Below the pieces are notes generated by a model, which saw only the letters and a program-made list of their open reading frames with translations, was not told the DNA's origin and did not search any database. A stretch of 64,000 nucleotides of DNA, taken from contig NZ_VIRW01000008.1 in assembly GCF_009760905.1 (NCBI RefSeq), forward strand, positions 1 to 64,000, in the 5' to 3' direction. This document shows, one piece after another, positions 28,473-37,300 of the stretch. The translations under genes were made by a program, and so were the position numbers. Within the stretch, counting starts at the first letter, position 1. The number at the start of each line of letters is the position of its first letter. This DNA comes from Chitinibacter sp. GC72. GTDB lineage: Bacteria; Pseudomonadota; Gammaproteobacteria; Burkholderiales; Chitinibacteraceae.

Positions 28473-29327
28473 ATGCCGACTCCACAGCAAGTCGTGTTGT
28501 TATCTGGTTTGTCTGGCGCTGGCAAGTCGGTGGCTTTGCGGGCGCTGGAAGATCTGGGCTATTATTGCCTCGACAATCTGCCGGCCCCCTTATTGCCACA
28601 AGCAGTGTCCATGCTGGATCTGGATGGTTATCCGCGCGTAGCGATTGCGGTCGATGCCCGTAGTGCGCATAACCTGACCAGCCTGCCCGAACATCTGGCC
28701 GCCTTGTTGCAGCTGAACGTGGATGTGCGCGTGCTGTTTCTGGAGGCCAATGATGAAACTATCATCAAGCGCTACTCCGAAAGCCGCCGCAGCCATCCGC
28801 TGTCTAATGGCCAGCTCACCGTGAGCGAATGCATCGGGATGGAGCGCGAAGTGCTCGGTGATATTCGCGAAATGGGGCATTGCATCGATACCAGCGGCAT
28901 GGCTGCGTCCAAGTTGCGGCAGTGGATCCGTGACTTTATTGCTTCGGATAAAGCCAAGCTGACGCTGATTTTTGAATCATTCGGTTTCAAGCATGGCATT
29001 CCGCTGGATGCCGATTTTGTGTTTGACGCGCGTTGCCTGCCCAATCCCTATTACGACCCTGATTTGCGCCCGCTGACGGGAATGGATAAGCCGGTGGCGG
29101 ATTTTCTCGTGCGCCAGCCTACTGTGGGCCCGTATCTGACGCATATCTTGGGCTTTCTGGAGCGTTGGCTGCCCGAGTTCGAGCGCGATCAGCGCAGCTA
29201 TGTCACCGTGGCAATTGGCTGTACCGGCGGTCAACACCGCTCGGTGTATCTGGCCGAGGAGCTCAAACGGCATTTTGCCCGTTCCCGGCAGGTGATGATC
29301 CGCCACCGCGAGCAAGATGGTTATTGA
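28473..29327 (+). CDS. rapZ: RNase adaptor protein RapZ
   Basis: A 284-residue P-loop protein; in E. coli it directs RNase E to the sRNA GlmZ. Walker A is GLSGAGKSVALRALEDLGYY (about residue 13). The C-terminal half has DFVFDARCLPNPYY and IGCTGGQHRSVYLAE. It starts on the base after the hprK stop, so the two are co-translated. It overlaps the next gene by 11 bases. Confidence 0.96.
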   Translation: MPTPQQVVLLSGLSGAGKSVALRALEDLGYYCLDNLPAPLLPQAVSMLDLDGYPRVAIAVDARSAHNLTSLPEHLAALLQLNVDVRVLFLEANDETIIKRYSESRRSHPLSNGQLTVSECIGMEREVLGDIREMGHCIDTSGMAASKLRQWIRDFIASDKAKLTLIFESFGFKHGIPLDADFVFDARCLPNPYYDPDLRPLTGMDKPVADFLVRQPTVGPYLTHILGFLERWLPEFERDQRSYVTVAIGCTGGQHRSVYLAEELKRHFARSRQVMIRHREQDGY

Positions 29328-29700
29328 AAGCTGGCGGCTGCTGAAATGGGGCGATGTGCTGTGTCTGCTGCTACTGGCTGCGCTATGGGGTGTGCTGACG
29401 TATTGGAGCTGGGCGCAGCCACGAGCAACGCGGGTCCGGATTTATCAGGATGGCCAGGTGTATGCCGAGCTTGATCTGATGGCCGCCAAAACCTTGCACG
29501 TGACCGGGCCTTTGGGCGAAACGGTCGTCGAAGTGGCCTCGGGGAAGGCGCGGATTGCCGCTGATCCTAGCCCGCGCCAGTATTGCGTGCAGGCGGGGTG
29601 GTTGCAGCAGGCAGGGCAGAGTGCCATTTGCCTGCCTAACCGAACCAGCATTGAACTTGTTGGCCATCAGCCGCGTGCTTATGACAGCCTCAGTTACTAA
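29317..29700 (+). CDS. NusG domain II-containing membrane-anchored protein
   Basis: A 127-residue protein with one N-terminal hydrophobic segment (GDVLCLLLLAALWGVLTYW) and an external NusG_II-like domain. The domain ends in the pattern QYCVQAGWLQQAGQSAICLPN, which keeps two of the Cys usual in this family. It overlaps rapZ by 11 bases and the Gx transporter gene by 20, so translation is probably coupled throughout. Function unknown. In Firmicutes such proteins sit with Gx transporters near isoprenoid or flavin genes. Confidence 0.78.
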   Translation: MVIESWRLLKWGDVLCLLLLAALWGVLTYWSWAQPRATRVRIYQDGQVYAELDLMAAKTLHVTGPLGETVVEVASGKARIAADPSPRQYCVQAGWLQQAGQSAICLPNRTSIELVGHQPRAYDSLSY

Positions 29701-30274
29701 GCGTACTGCTAAACACACCGCGCCCAAGCGTATTCAGATTACGCCGCAGGACGCCTATATTGCGCGCCTGGCAGCGTATGCAATTGTGTTGAGTGTGCTC
29801 GAGTCGGGCATCCCATCGCCCATCCCGGGCGTGAAACCGGGTCTGGCCAATATTGTAACGCTGATTGCGCTGGAACGTATGGGCTGGAAAGCCGCTGCCT
29901 GGGTGAGTATCCTGCGTATACTTGGGGCCAGTATTGTGCTGGGCGGTATCTTTTCGCCGGGTTTTGCACTCAGCCTGGCGGGCGGTGTATTGAGCTTGCT
30001 GGTACTGGCGCTGTGTCAGTTTTTGCCCCGGCGGCACTTTGGCATGGTCAGTATTTCCTTGCTCTCAGCGCTGGCGCATACCGCAGGGCAATTGCTACTG
30101 GCGCGGCTGTGGCTGATTCCGCACGATGGCATTATTTATTTGATCCCGCTGTTGAGCGGCATGGCGCTGGTATTTGGCTTTGTGAACGGTGTGATTGCCG
30201 AGCGTTTACTCAGGCAGTATCCGGCGCAAGCACCGGCATCGATCGCTAATGCTCACACGCAGCAAACGCACTGA
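29681..30274 (+). CDS. Gx transporter family membrane protein (heptaprenyl diphosphate synthase component I-like)
   Basis: A 197-residue protein with about five hydrophobic helices (YIARLAAYAIVLSVLES, ILRILGASIVLGGIFSPGFALSLAGG, LIPLLSGMALVFGFVNGVIAE). The family signature is SPIPGVKPGLANIVTLIALE (about residues 46-65). Despite the old name it is probably a small-molecule transporter. I chose ATG 29681, inside the end of the NusG-II gene. The longer frame is the antisense-like reading of that gene and lacks support. Confidence 0.82.
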   Translation: MTASVTKRTAKHTAPKRIQITPQDAYIARLAAYAIVLSVLESGIPSPIPGVKPGLANIVTLIALERMGWKAAAWVSILRILGASIVLGGIFSPGFALSLAGGVLSLLVLALCQFLPRRHFGMVSISLLSALAHTAGQLLLARLWLIPHDGIIYLIPLLSGMALVFGFVNGVIAERLLRQYPAQAPASIANAHTQQTH

Positions 30275-30291
30275 CCCCGACAGGATTTAGC

Positions 30292-30894
30292 ATGAAAACG
30301 ATTACTCTGGCTTTTACTGGCGCATCCGGTTTGCCTTACGGGCTACGCACGCTGGAATGCCTGCTGGCTGCTGGTTGCACGGTGCGCTTGGTGTATACCT
30401 CGGTGGCGCAGATTGTGGCCAAGCAGGAAATGAATCTGAGCTGGCCTTCGCGTGCTGCGGATCTGGCCGAGCTGTTGCGTGCGCAGTACCAATTGGCCGA
30501 TCCGGCGCAATTGCAGGTTTATGGTCAGCAGGAGTGGTTTGCGCCGATGGCTTCGGGCTCCAATCCGGGTGACGGCATGGTGGTGGTGCCGTGTACGATG
30601 GGCGCGCTTTCGGCGATTGCCAACGGCGCTTCGGATAATCTCTTGGAGCGCGCTGCCGATGTGATGATCAAAGAGCGAAAAACGCTGATCGTTGTGCCGC
30701 GCGAGACGCCGTATTCGGCAATTCATCTCGAAAATATGCTCAAACTCGCCCGGCTGGGCGTGGTGATTTTGCCGCCCAATCCGGGCTTTTATCATCACCC
30801 GACACAGGTGTCGGATCTGGTTGATTTTGTTGTCGCGCGCATACTGGATCAGTTGCAAGTGCCGCACCAGTTGATGCAGCGCTGGGGCGAGTAG
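30292..30894 (+). CDS. ubiX: Flavin prenyltransferase UbiX
   Basis: A 200-residue enzyme that prenylates FMN to make prFMN, the cofactor of the UbiD decarboxylase in ubiquinone synthesis. The start MKTITLAFTGASGLPYGLRTLE and the MASGSNPGDGMVVVPCTMG, ANGASDNLLERAADV and VVPRETPYS segments are diagnostic. It follows the Gx transporter by 17 bases. A 49-bp element begins right after its stop. Confidence 0.95.
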   Translation: MKTITLAFTGASGLPYGLRTLECLLAAGCTVRLVYTSVAQIVAKQEMNLSWPSRAADLAELLRAQYQLADPAQLQVYGQQEWFAPMASGSNPGDGMVVVPCTMGALSAIANGASDNLLERAADVMIKERKTLIVVPRETPYSAIHLENMLKLARLGVVILPPNPGFYHHPTQVSDLVDFVVARILDQLQVPHQLMQRWGE

Positions 30895-30895
30895 G

Positions 30896-30944
30896 GGGTA
30901 TTGCCTTGTAGCCTATGATTCAAATAGGCTACAGACATATACCA
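30896..30944. repeat. 49-bp palindromic element A, copy 5
   Basis: From GGGTATTGCCTTGTAGCCTAT to ATAGGCTACAGACATATACCA, 49 bases. It has the strongest inner stem of the set (GTAGCCTAT with ATAGGCTAC); only the last base departs from ATACCC. It lies between ubiX and the convergent MATE gene and may act as the transcript end for both. Confidence 0.8.
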
Positions 30945-30955
30945 AGGGGAAGCTT

Positions 30956-32305
30956 TTAAGAGTTCGAAAGTCGGCTGAGGCTAACGCGGCGGAATAGCCA
31001 GAGTAAAGACAAGGCGGCAAAGGTCAAGGCCACCACCAGCGCTAACCAGTAGCCCTGAGCGCCATGTGCTGCAATCGGGCCGAGGCCAAAAGTCAGTGCA
31101 TAGCCCAGCGGCAGGCCAATCAACCAGAAAGCTAGCAAATGCAAGACCATCGGCAACCGGGTCGATTGGTAGCCGCGCAGAACGCCGCTGGCCACCACTT
31201 GAGTGGCATCGGAAAACTGAAATAATCCGGCAAACACCAGCAATTGCGTCGCCAGCGCCAGCACAGCGGCATCCTGGGTGTAAAGCCGGGCAATCTGGCC
31301 ACCCAGCAGCATTGTTAAGCCGCCACCCAGCGCCGCCACAATCAGGCCTAGCCGAACGCCATTCTGGCCGATCAACCGTGCTTGTACCCAGTCACCAGCC
31401 CCTGCCGCGTGCCCCACGCGCACTGTGAGTGCTGTGCCTATCGCCATTGGGATCATAAACAGCAAGGAGGCAAAATTAAGCGCCACCTGATGTGCCGCTA
31501 CCGCCGTGGTGCCAAGACGGGCGATCAGCAAGGCAATCAGGCTGAAGGCACTGACCTCGATAAAAAACATCATGCCAATGGGTATACCCAGCTTGGCCAA
31601 TTGCCACTGAGCCTGCCAGTCAATACCCCTGATTTTGTCAAAAGGATGAGTGCCCCGATACACCGGTGCATGCCGGATCCAGAGCAGCCACATCAGCGCA
31701 CTGACCCACATGCACAAAGCCGTAGCCCACCCGCATCCGACTGCCCCCAGCGCTGGAAAACCAAAATAACCGTAAATCAGCACCCAGTTGGCCGGAATAT
31801 TCAACGCCAGCGCAATCAAGGCAATTACCATCATTGGTTTGGTTTGATTAAGCGCCGAGCTATAGCCATACAAAACCCGGCTGATCGCTAGCGCAGGCAA
31901 GCCCCAACTCACTGCAGCCAGAAAACGCTTGGCTTTATCGGCGACTTCGGCCGTCAAGCCGAGGTGATCAAACACCGGCAAGACCGCATGCGCAATCAGC
32001 ATGGCCATCCCACCGGCCAGAATGGCCTGATACAGAGCCTGCTGGGTCAGGCCCGGCAACTCGGCCTGGGCATTGGCACCCACTCTTTGCGCCGCCAGCG
32101 GGCTGATGGCCAGCAATAAACCCATCAGCGTGACGATCAGCGTGGTCCAGATCGACGCACCCACCGATACGGCAGCCAGATCAGCCGCCGAAACGTGCCC
32201 GGCCATCACGGCATCGACAAAAGCCGTTCCGGTTTGGGCCAACTGGCCGACCATAATCGGCCAGGCTAGTACCCAGGTTGCTTTGGCGTCTATTCGTAAT
32301 GACAT
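30956..32305 (-). CDS. MATE family multidrug efflux protein
   Basis: A 449-residue inner-membrane Na+- or H+-driven drug antiporter with about 12 helices. The N-terminus has TWVLAWPIMVGQLAQTGTAFVDAVMAGH and the mid-part YGYSSALNQTKPMMVIALIALALNIPANWVLIYG, typical of NorM. AGGACACC precedes the ATG, and the stop codon of the small upstream gene overlaps this site, so the pair is probably coupled. The substrate cannot be predicted. Confidence 0.92.
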   Translation of the reverse strand: MSLRIDAKATWVLAWPIMVGQLAQTGTAFVDAVMAGHVSAADLAAVSVGASIWTTLIVTLMGLLLAISPLAAQRVGANAQAELPGLTQQALYQAILAGGMAMLIAHAVLPVFDHLGLTAEVADKAKRFLAAVSWGLPALAISRVLYGYSSALNQTKPMMVIALIALALNIPANWVLIYGYFGFPALGAVGCGWATALCMWVSALMWLLWIRHAPVYRGTHPFDKIRGIDWQAQWQLAKLGIPIGMMFFIEVSAFSLIALLIARLGTTAVAAHQVALNFASLLFMIPMAIGTALTVRVGHAAGAGDWVQARLIGQNGVRLGLIVAALGGGLTMLLGGQIARLYTQDAAVLALATQLLVFAGLFQFSDATQVVASGVLRGYQSTRLPMVLHLLAFWLIGLPLGYALTFGLGPIAAHGAQGYWLALVVALTFAALSLLWLFRRVSLSRLSNS

Positions 32306-32311
32306 GGTGTC

Positions 32312-32641
32312 CTAAGCGGTGTGTGGCGTGTGCCGTGCGGGTTCGTAATGGGCTAGCAGATCGACAAATCGCAGCTGGAACGACAGCGCCTGATCCAGAT
32401 TGAGTTTGAAAATCAGCACACTACCATCGGCTAAGTTCTGCGTGGACAGCCCGGCACTGAGCGCTGCGGCATAGGCCAGACCAAGCTGTGCAGGCGCAGC
32501 GCCTGGTGCCAGTTTGAGCAGCAATCGCGAATGTTCCCGGTAATGCAGATGCAATTGAAAGCGCACGACGGCGGGTGTAGCTGTATGTGTCACTGCAGGT
32601 ATGGCGCGGTTTACGCTGGTATCGTCTAAACAGTCGTACAT
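32312..32641 (-). CDS. Hypothetical protein upstream of the MATE gene
   Basis: A 109-residue protein with no signal peptide or membrane segment. It is rich in Leu, Ala and His; the core reads VVRFQLHLHYREHSRLLLKLAP, then ALSFQLRFVDLLAHYEPARH, suggesting a small alpha/beta domain. Its TAG stop overlaps the AGGA ribosome-binding site of the MATE gene, which begins 7 bases later. I do not recognise the family. The frame is not certain to be expressed. Confidence 0.55.
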   Translation of the reverse strand: MYDCLDDTSVNRAIPAVTHTATPAVVRFQLHLHYREHSRLLLKLAPGAAPAQLGLAYAAALSAGLSTQNLADGSVLIFKLNLDQALSFQLRFVDLLAHYEPARHTPHTA

Positions 32642-32762
32642 TGGGCAAACTCCTGAATGAAGTTGCCGGCAGCCTGGGCTGCCGACGCTTTAGCGGTATT
32701 TGGGCCGGATTGGCCCGCGCGCCCCGCAAGTTGTCGATTAATAGGCGCAACAGCACGGCAAT

Positions 32763-32786
32763 AAAAAAGCCACGGCTCGCGTGGCT
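32763..32786 (-). terminator. Terminator of the dtd transcript
   Basis: AGCCACG-gctcg-CGTGGCT; on the minus strand it is followed by TTTTTT. It lies about 120 bases past the dtd stop. The rest of 32642-32908 shows nothing recognisable. Confidence 0.8.
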
Positions 32787-32908
32787 GGATGCTATGCACG
32801 CTTTAGCAGATTATTTAAAGCGCCCTGCAAGCTGTTTTCAACTCAGCGCTAGTTTTATTCTGCCCCGCACCGCAAGCAGGGTCAAGATCGGTAGTTTCCC
32901 GTACGTGC

Positions 32909-33361
32909 CTAATCGGGCTGTTTTGAATCCAGCCAGATCGTCACGGGCCCGTTATTGGTCAGCGAGACCTGCATATCGGCACCAAATTGCCCGGTGGCGA
33001 CGGGACGCCCCAGCTTGTGCGCCAGCGTAGCTACAAACTGCTCGAACAAAGGCTCGCTGATGGCGCCCGGCGCGGCGGCACTCCAGCTGGGGCGATTGCC
33101 TTTTTTACAGCTGGCGTACAGGGTAAATTGGCTAACCGCCAGCACTTCGCCTGCGACATCAATAACCGAACGGTTCATAACCCCCAGTTCATCGTCAAAA
33201 ATGCGCAAATTGCTAATTTTACTAGTCAGCAGTTCAATGTCTGCGGCGGTGTCCGTATGAGTGACCCCCAGTAGCAGTAGCAAACCGTGATCAATTTTGC
33301 CGACGACATGTTGGGCAACGGTAACCTGAGCCGAACTAACCCGCTGAATAAGAACACGCAT
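32909..33361 (-). CDS. dtd: D-aminoacyl-tRNA deacylase
   Basis: A 150-residue proofreading enzyme that removes D-amino acids (and Gly from tRNA-Ala) from mischarged tRNA. It begins [15 protein letters not shown]. The two family motifs SQFTLYA and NNGPVTI (cross-subunit Gly-Pro) are present. It overlaps the upstream unknown gene by 1 base. Confidence 0.96.
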   Translation of the reverse strand: MRVLIQRVSSAQVTVAQHVVGKIDHGLLLLLGVTHTDTAADIELLTSKISNLRIFDDELGVMNRSVIDVAGEVLAVSQFTLYASCKKGNRPSWSAAAPGAISEPLFEQFVATLAHKLGRPVATGQFGADMQVSLTNNGPVTIWLDSKQPD

Positions 33362-33717
33362 TAACGTACAGCCAAAGAGGAAAGATGCGGATACTGCGAT
33401 ATCTTGAGCTGGCTGTCAAAAGCGCCCTGGTGCCCGTCGGGCAAGCCCTGTAAGAGCTGTTCTTGCAGACTGGCGGCTTCACGCGGCGCATGTTGATGCA
33501 GTTGCCGCAAATCTTTGAGCAAATGGCGCTGGAAGAACGTCAGCCCTTCGCTGTCCTCAAGAAACAGCGTCAATTGCCGCGACTGCCCCGACATCAGCGC
33601 CATCTCGATCCGGAAGGCAAGGTCATCCCGATCACGCAGAAGCTGCTGGATGGCGAGCTTTTGCTGGGCTTCGATCAACATTGGATGCTTGAATTTTCTA
33701 GCTGAAGTCTCTGGCAT
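33361..33717 (-). CDS. Hypothetical protein co-translated with dtd
   Basis: A 118-residue predicted cytosolic protein rich in Gln, Leu and charged residues and probably all helical ([21 protein letters not shown], then [16 protein letters not shown]). No signal peptide, membrane segment or Cys. Its stop overlaps the dtd ATG by one base, which favours real expression. No family recognised. Confidence 0.65.
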   Translation of the reverse strand: MPETSARKFKHPMLIEAQQKLAIQQLLRDRDDLAFRIEMALMSGQSRQLTLFLEDSEGLTFFQRHLLKDLRQLHQHAPREAASLQEQLLQGLPDGHQGAFDSQLKISQYPHLSSLAVR

Positions 33718-33824
33718 TGTTGTGTACCACAGTGGAGAGGAGAATTCATTGCGCCGACTATGGGCTTGAGCGAATGAAGCTTATTCCTTAATTTATAAGT
33801 AAATTTTTTATTCCGGGCCGATTC

Positions 33825-33853
33825 TTGCTGTTTTCCAACTAGCCAGATATACG
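33825..33853 (+). promoter_or_regulatory. Possible promoter of asd
   Basis: TTGCTG, 17 bases, TATACG, about 113 bases before the asd ATG. The match is moderate. The surrounding 33718-33965 is AT-rich and shows no gene. Confidence 0.35.
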
Positions 33854-33965
33854 GAATTTCTCTAATATCAAGGGCTTGCTCTGAAGCACAGACAAAAGTC
33901 TGGATTGCAGTCGCAAATCACAGAGGGCAGTGCTTGGTGTTTTGTTATCGGATAAGGAAAAGAAA

Positions 33966-35072
33966 ATGAAACGGGTTGGTTTAGTCGGTTGGCGCGGTAT
34001 GGTGGGCTCGGTTCTGATGCAGCGTATGCAGGAAGAACGCGATTTTGATGTAATTGATCCCGTCTTTTTCACCACATCGCAAGCAGGTCAGGCAGCGCCG
34101 AACTTCGGTAAAGATGCTGGTACCCTGAAAGACGCTAACGATATTGCACAATTGGCCGAGATGGATGTGATTATCTCTTGCCAGGGCGGCGACTACACGA
34201 CTGCGGTATTCTCTAAATTGCGTGCAGCGGGTTGGGAAGGCTACTGGATTGACGCGGCCTCAACGCTGCGTATGGAAGACGATGCCGTAATTATCCTCGA
34301 TCCGGTGAACGACGACGTGATCCAGGGCGCGTTGGCTAAAGGCGTGAAAAACTACATCGGTGGCAACTGTACCAACTCGATCATGCTGATGGGTATGGGC
34401 GGTTTGTTTAAAGCGGGTTTGGTTGACTGGGTATCCTCAATGACCTACCAAGCAGCTTCAGGTGGCGGCGCGAATCACATGCGCGAATTGCTCAAAGGCA
34501 TGGGCGTGGTTTACAACTCGGTGGCTGACGAGCTGGCAACGCCATCGTCTGCAATTCTGGAAATCGATAAAAAAGTCGCACACACGATTTCTAACGACGT
34601 ACCGACCGAATTCTTCGGCGCGCCATTGGCGGGTGGCTTGATCCCTTGGATCGACAAACAGCTCGACAACGGTCAATCGAAAGAAGAGTGGAAAGGCCAA
34701 GCCGAAGTGAACAAAATCCTCGGTACTGACGCAACGATTCCAGTCGATGGCTTGTGCGTGCGTATCGGCGCAATGCGTTGCCACAGCTTGGCTTTGACGA
34801 TCAAACTGAAACGCGATCTGCCATTGGCAGAAATCGAATCCATCATCAAATCGGGCAACGATTGGGTGAAATGGGTGCCCAACGATAGAGAAGTCAGCGT
34901 GAAAGAGCTGATCCCAGCGCAAATCACTGGCAAGCTTGATATTGGTGTAGGCCGTGTTCGTAAACTGAATATGGGCCCAGAGTACATCAGCGCGTTTGTG
35001 ATTGGTGACCAGTTGCTGTGGGGGGCTGCCGAGCCATTGCGTCGCATGCTGCGGATTTTGCTGGCTAAGTAA
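33966..35072 (+). CDS. asd: Aspartate-semialdehyde dehydrogenase
   Basis: A 368-residue NADP-dependent enzyme that makes aspartate semialdehyde for the Lys, Thr, Met and diaminopimelate pathways. The N-terminus [20 protein letters not shown] holds the Rossmann motif. The active-site Cys is in [12 protein letters not shown] (about residue 135), followed by [16 protein letters not shown]. This is the gram-negative type (E. coli 367). I chose ATG 33966, with AAGGA upstream; the longer frame is not supported. Confidence 0.96.
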   Translation: MKRVGLVGWRGMVGSVLMQRMQEERDFDVIDPVFFTTSQAGQAAPNFGKDAGTLKDANDIAQLAEMDVIISCQGGDYTTAVFSKLRAAGWEGYWIDAASTLRMEDDAVIILDPVNDDVIQGALAKGVKNYIGGNCTNSIMLMGMGGLFKAGLVDWVSSMTYQAASGGGANHMRELLKGMGVVYNSVADELATPSSAILEIDKKVAHTISNDVPTEFFGAPLAGGLIPWIDKQLDNGQSKEEWKGQAEVNKILGTDATIPVDGLCVRIGAMRCHSLALTIKLKRDLPLAEIESIIKSGNDWVKWVPNDREVSVKELIPAQITGKLDIGVGRVRKLNMGPEYISAFVIGDQLLWGAAEPLRRMLRILLAK

Positions 35073-35098
35073 TTAGATTATTCAATAAAGTCTTTTGA

Positions 35099-35141
35099 AG
35101 CTACTCACCCCGCAATCTTTATTATTGCGGGGTGAGTAGCT
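35099..35141 (+). terminator. Very long hairpin after asd
   Basis: An 18-bp perfect stem (AGCTACTCACCCCGCAAT and its complement) with a 7-base loop, 26 bases past the asd stop. A run of seven T's follows about 15 bases later, so it may be an imperfect terminator or an mRNA-stabilising structure. Confidence 0.7.
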
Positions 35142-35267
35142 TAATCCCCGCCCAAGTTTTTTTAATGCTCATCCCTTACAAAAGCCGGGATTAGCACTCA
35201 AACTTGGCTCAAATCAGCTGCAGCCTAGCCAATCAGGCTGACACTCTCTATATCGCCAGCAAAGCAT

Positions 35268-35972
35268 TCAAATCTGACTCACTGATTTTTCTGTATCAAT
35301 CCGGCCATCTGTTATTTTGCATATACGCTGACAACGCTCGGCCAGCTCAATGTCGTGCGTAACAATCACGAATCCGGTGCCGGTGTTTTGGGCCAATTCA
35401 ATCATTAGATCAAAAACGGCCAAGGCGTTGCTGCGATCCAGATTGCCGGTGGGTTCATCGGCCAGCACGCAGGCGGGCTGGGTCACCAAAGCTCGGGCGA
35501 TGGCGGCTCTTTGCCTTTCTCCACCCGATAGTTCGCCAGGTTTGTGTTCCAATCGGTGTTCAAGTCCCACTTGAGCGAGCATTTTGCTGGCTTGCGTTAA
35601 GGCGGCAGCCTTGTCCATGCGCCTAATTAGCAAGGGCATGGCGACATTTTCTATCGCGCTAAATTCGGGCAGCAAATGATGAAACTGATAAATAAAGCCC
35701 AGATGTGTATTGCGTAACTGGCCGCGGGCAGTTTCACCCAGCGCAAACGGATCTTGCCCCATTAGCTCGATACTGCCGGAGCTGGGTTGATCCAGCGCGC
35801 CCAGCAAATGTAGCAAGGTTGATTTGCCCGATCCGGACGCGCCGACCAGTGCGGTAATCTCGCCCCGGTGCAGGCTGAAATTGATGTCGTGCAGTACCGG
35901 CGTACTCAGTTTTCCGCTTTGGTAGCTTTTGCATACATTGCGGGCACTGAGAATGATTTCAGAAGTATTCAT
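35268..35972 (-). CDS. lolD: Lipoprotein-releasing ABC ATPase LolD
   Basis: A 234-residue ATPase of the system that extracts outer-membrane lipoproteins from the inner membrane. Walker A is GASGSGKST (about residue 42), signature LSGGERQRAAIARAL, and Walker B CVLADEPTGNLD. The LolD-type region FIYQFHHLLPEFSAIENVAMP lies between them. It is downstream of its permease, separated by 92 bases with a hairpin. Confidence 0.94.
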   Translation of the reverse strand: MNTSEIILSARNVCKSYQSGKLSTPVLHDINFSLHRGEITALVGASGSGKSTLLHLLGALDQPSSGSIELMGQDPFALGETARGQLRNTHLGFIYQFHHLLPEFSAIENVAMPLLIRRMDKAAALTQASKMLAQVGLEHRLEHKPGELSGGERQRAAIARALVTQPACVLADEPTGNLDRSNALAVFDLMIELAQNTGTGFVIVTHDIELAERCQRICKITDGRIDTEKSVSQI

Positions 35973-36004
35973 GATGAACTCATCAAAATAATAGCTAAGC
36001 AGCT

Positions 36005-36028
36005 CACACAGTCAGCTCTGGCTGTGTG
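36005..36028. repeat. Stem-loop between lolC/F and lolD
   Basis: CACACAG-t-CAG-ct-CTG-g-CTGTGTG, an almost perfect 10-bp stem with no T tract, in the 92-base gap of this minus-strand operon. It may affect relative expression or RNA processing. Confidence 0.5.
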
Positions 36029-36064
36029 TGCGGCCTCGGCGCGGTGAGTGTTTTGCATCGGGGT

Positions 36065-37300
36065 CTATTCGTAGCGCAAGGCTTCGGCCGGGTTGACTCG
36101 GGACGCGCGCCAGCTTGGATAAAGTGTGGCCAGCAGAGCCAGCAACAGCGAGATCACGCCAATGCTGATCACATCGCTGCTGATGACCTTGCTGGGCAAC
36201 TCGGTAATCAGATAAACATCGGCGGAAAGAATCTGGCTGCCGATCAGCCGTTCAATAAACGGGACAATCGTGCCAATATTGAGCGCAACCAGCACGCCGC
36301 CCACTACGCCACTGGCCGTGCCTATCACGCCTGACATGGCACCCTGAACCAGAAAGATCTTCATGATAGAAGCGGGGGAGGCGCCCAATGTCCGCAGGAT
36401 GGCAATATCGGCCTGCTTGTCGGTCACAACCATCACCAGCGTGGAAACCAGATTAAACGCTGCTACCGCAACAATCAGCGTCAGGATAATAAACATCATG
36501 CGCTTTTCGATCTCAACCGCCCGGAAATAGCTGGGGTTTTCCTGGCTCCAGTCGGCAACGATCAGTTCGGGCAGGCTCCGGTTGATTTCCCTGGCCACCT
36601 GTCGTGCTTGAAATAGGTCGTCAAGTTTGACCCGCACGCCAGTTACTGCGTCGCCAGTACGATAGAGTTTTTGCGCGTCCGACAGGTGGATGAGCGCCAG
36701 ATTGGCGTCGTATGGGTAGTAATCGGCCTTGAAAATGCCAACGATATCAAATTGGCGCAGGCGCGGAATGAGGCCAGCCGGCGTGACCTGGCCCTGCGGC
36801 GTAATCAGCGTGACCTTATCGCCCATGGTTACGCCCAGCTCCTGCGCCAGATTCCAGCCCAGAATCACCGAAAATTCATTAGCGCGCAAATCGGCCGCAG
36901 AGCCCACCAGCATTTTGTCGGTGATCTCGCTGACTTTAGGCTCTTGAGCCGGTTCAATGCCCCGCACCAGTACGCCTTTCACCTGGCTGCCATTGGTAAA
37001 TAATCCCTGACCCAGCACATACGGCGCTGTTCCTTTTACATGCAGGTTCTGCTCGGCGGTTTGGGCCGCGTTTTGCCAGTTGCCCAGGGCGCTGCCCGGC
37101 CCAGTGATTGTTATGTGCGAGGCCATGCCCAGAATGCGGTTGCGCACTTCTTCCTGAAAGCCATTCATCACCGATAGCACAATAATCAGCGCGGCAACGC
37201 CCAGCCCGATGCCGGCAATCGAAATCAGCTGGATAAAGGAGATAAAGCCATTGCGGCGTTTTGCCCGTGTGTAGCGTAAGCCGATGAGTAGTTCAAACAT
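36065..37300 (-). CDS. lolC: Lipoprotein-releasing ABC permease (LolC/LolE family, LolF-like)
   Basis: A 411-residue permease with four membrane helices: one near residues 25-50 (FIQLISIAGIGLGVAALIIVL) and three near the C-terminus. A large periplasmic domain lies between. It begins MFELLIGLRYTRAKRRNGFISF and ends PAEALRYE. Only one permease gene neighbours lolD, so the transporter is probably a LolDF type with one kind of permease subunit. I chose the ATG at 37298-37300; the longer frame starts with TTG. Confidence 0.9.
   Translation of the reverse strand: MFELLIGLRYTRAKRRNGFISFIQLISIAGIGLGVAALIIVLSVMNGFQEEVRNRILGMASHITITGPGSALGNWQNAAQTAEQNLHVKGTAPYVLGQGLFTNGSQVKGVLVRGIEPAQEPKVSEITDKMLVGSAADLRANEFSVILGWNLAQELGVTMGDKVTLITPQGQVTPAGLIPRLRQFDIVGIFKADYYPYDANLALIHLSDAQKLYRTGDAVTGVRVKLDDLFQARQVAREINRSLPELIVADWSQENPSYFRAVEIEKRMMFIILTLIVAVAAFNLVSTLVMVVTDKQADIAILRTLGASPASIMKIFLVQGAMSGVIGTASGVVGGVLVALNIGTIVPFIERLIGSQILSADVYLITELPSKVISSDVISIGVISLLLALLATLYPSWRASRVNPAEALRYE

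Noticed and set aside
31566-31580. GGGTATACCC in the MATE gene, like fused element A ends
   Set aside because: A short chance palindrome within coding sequence with no 49-bp spacing.
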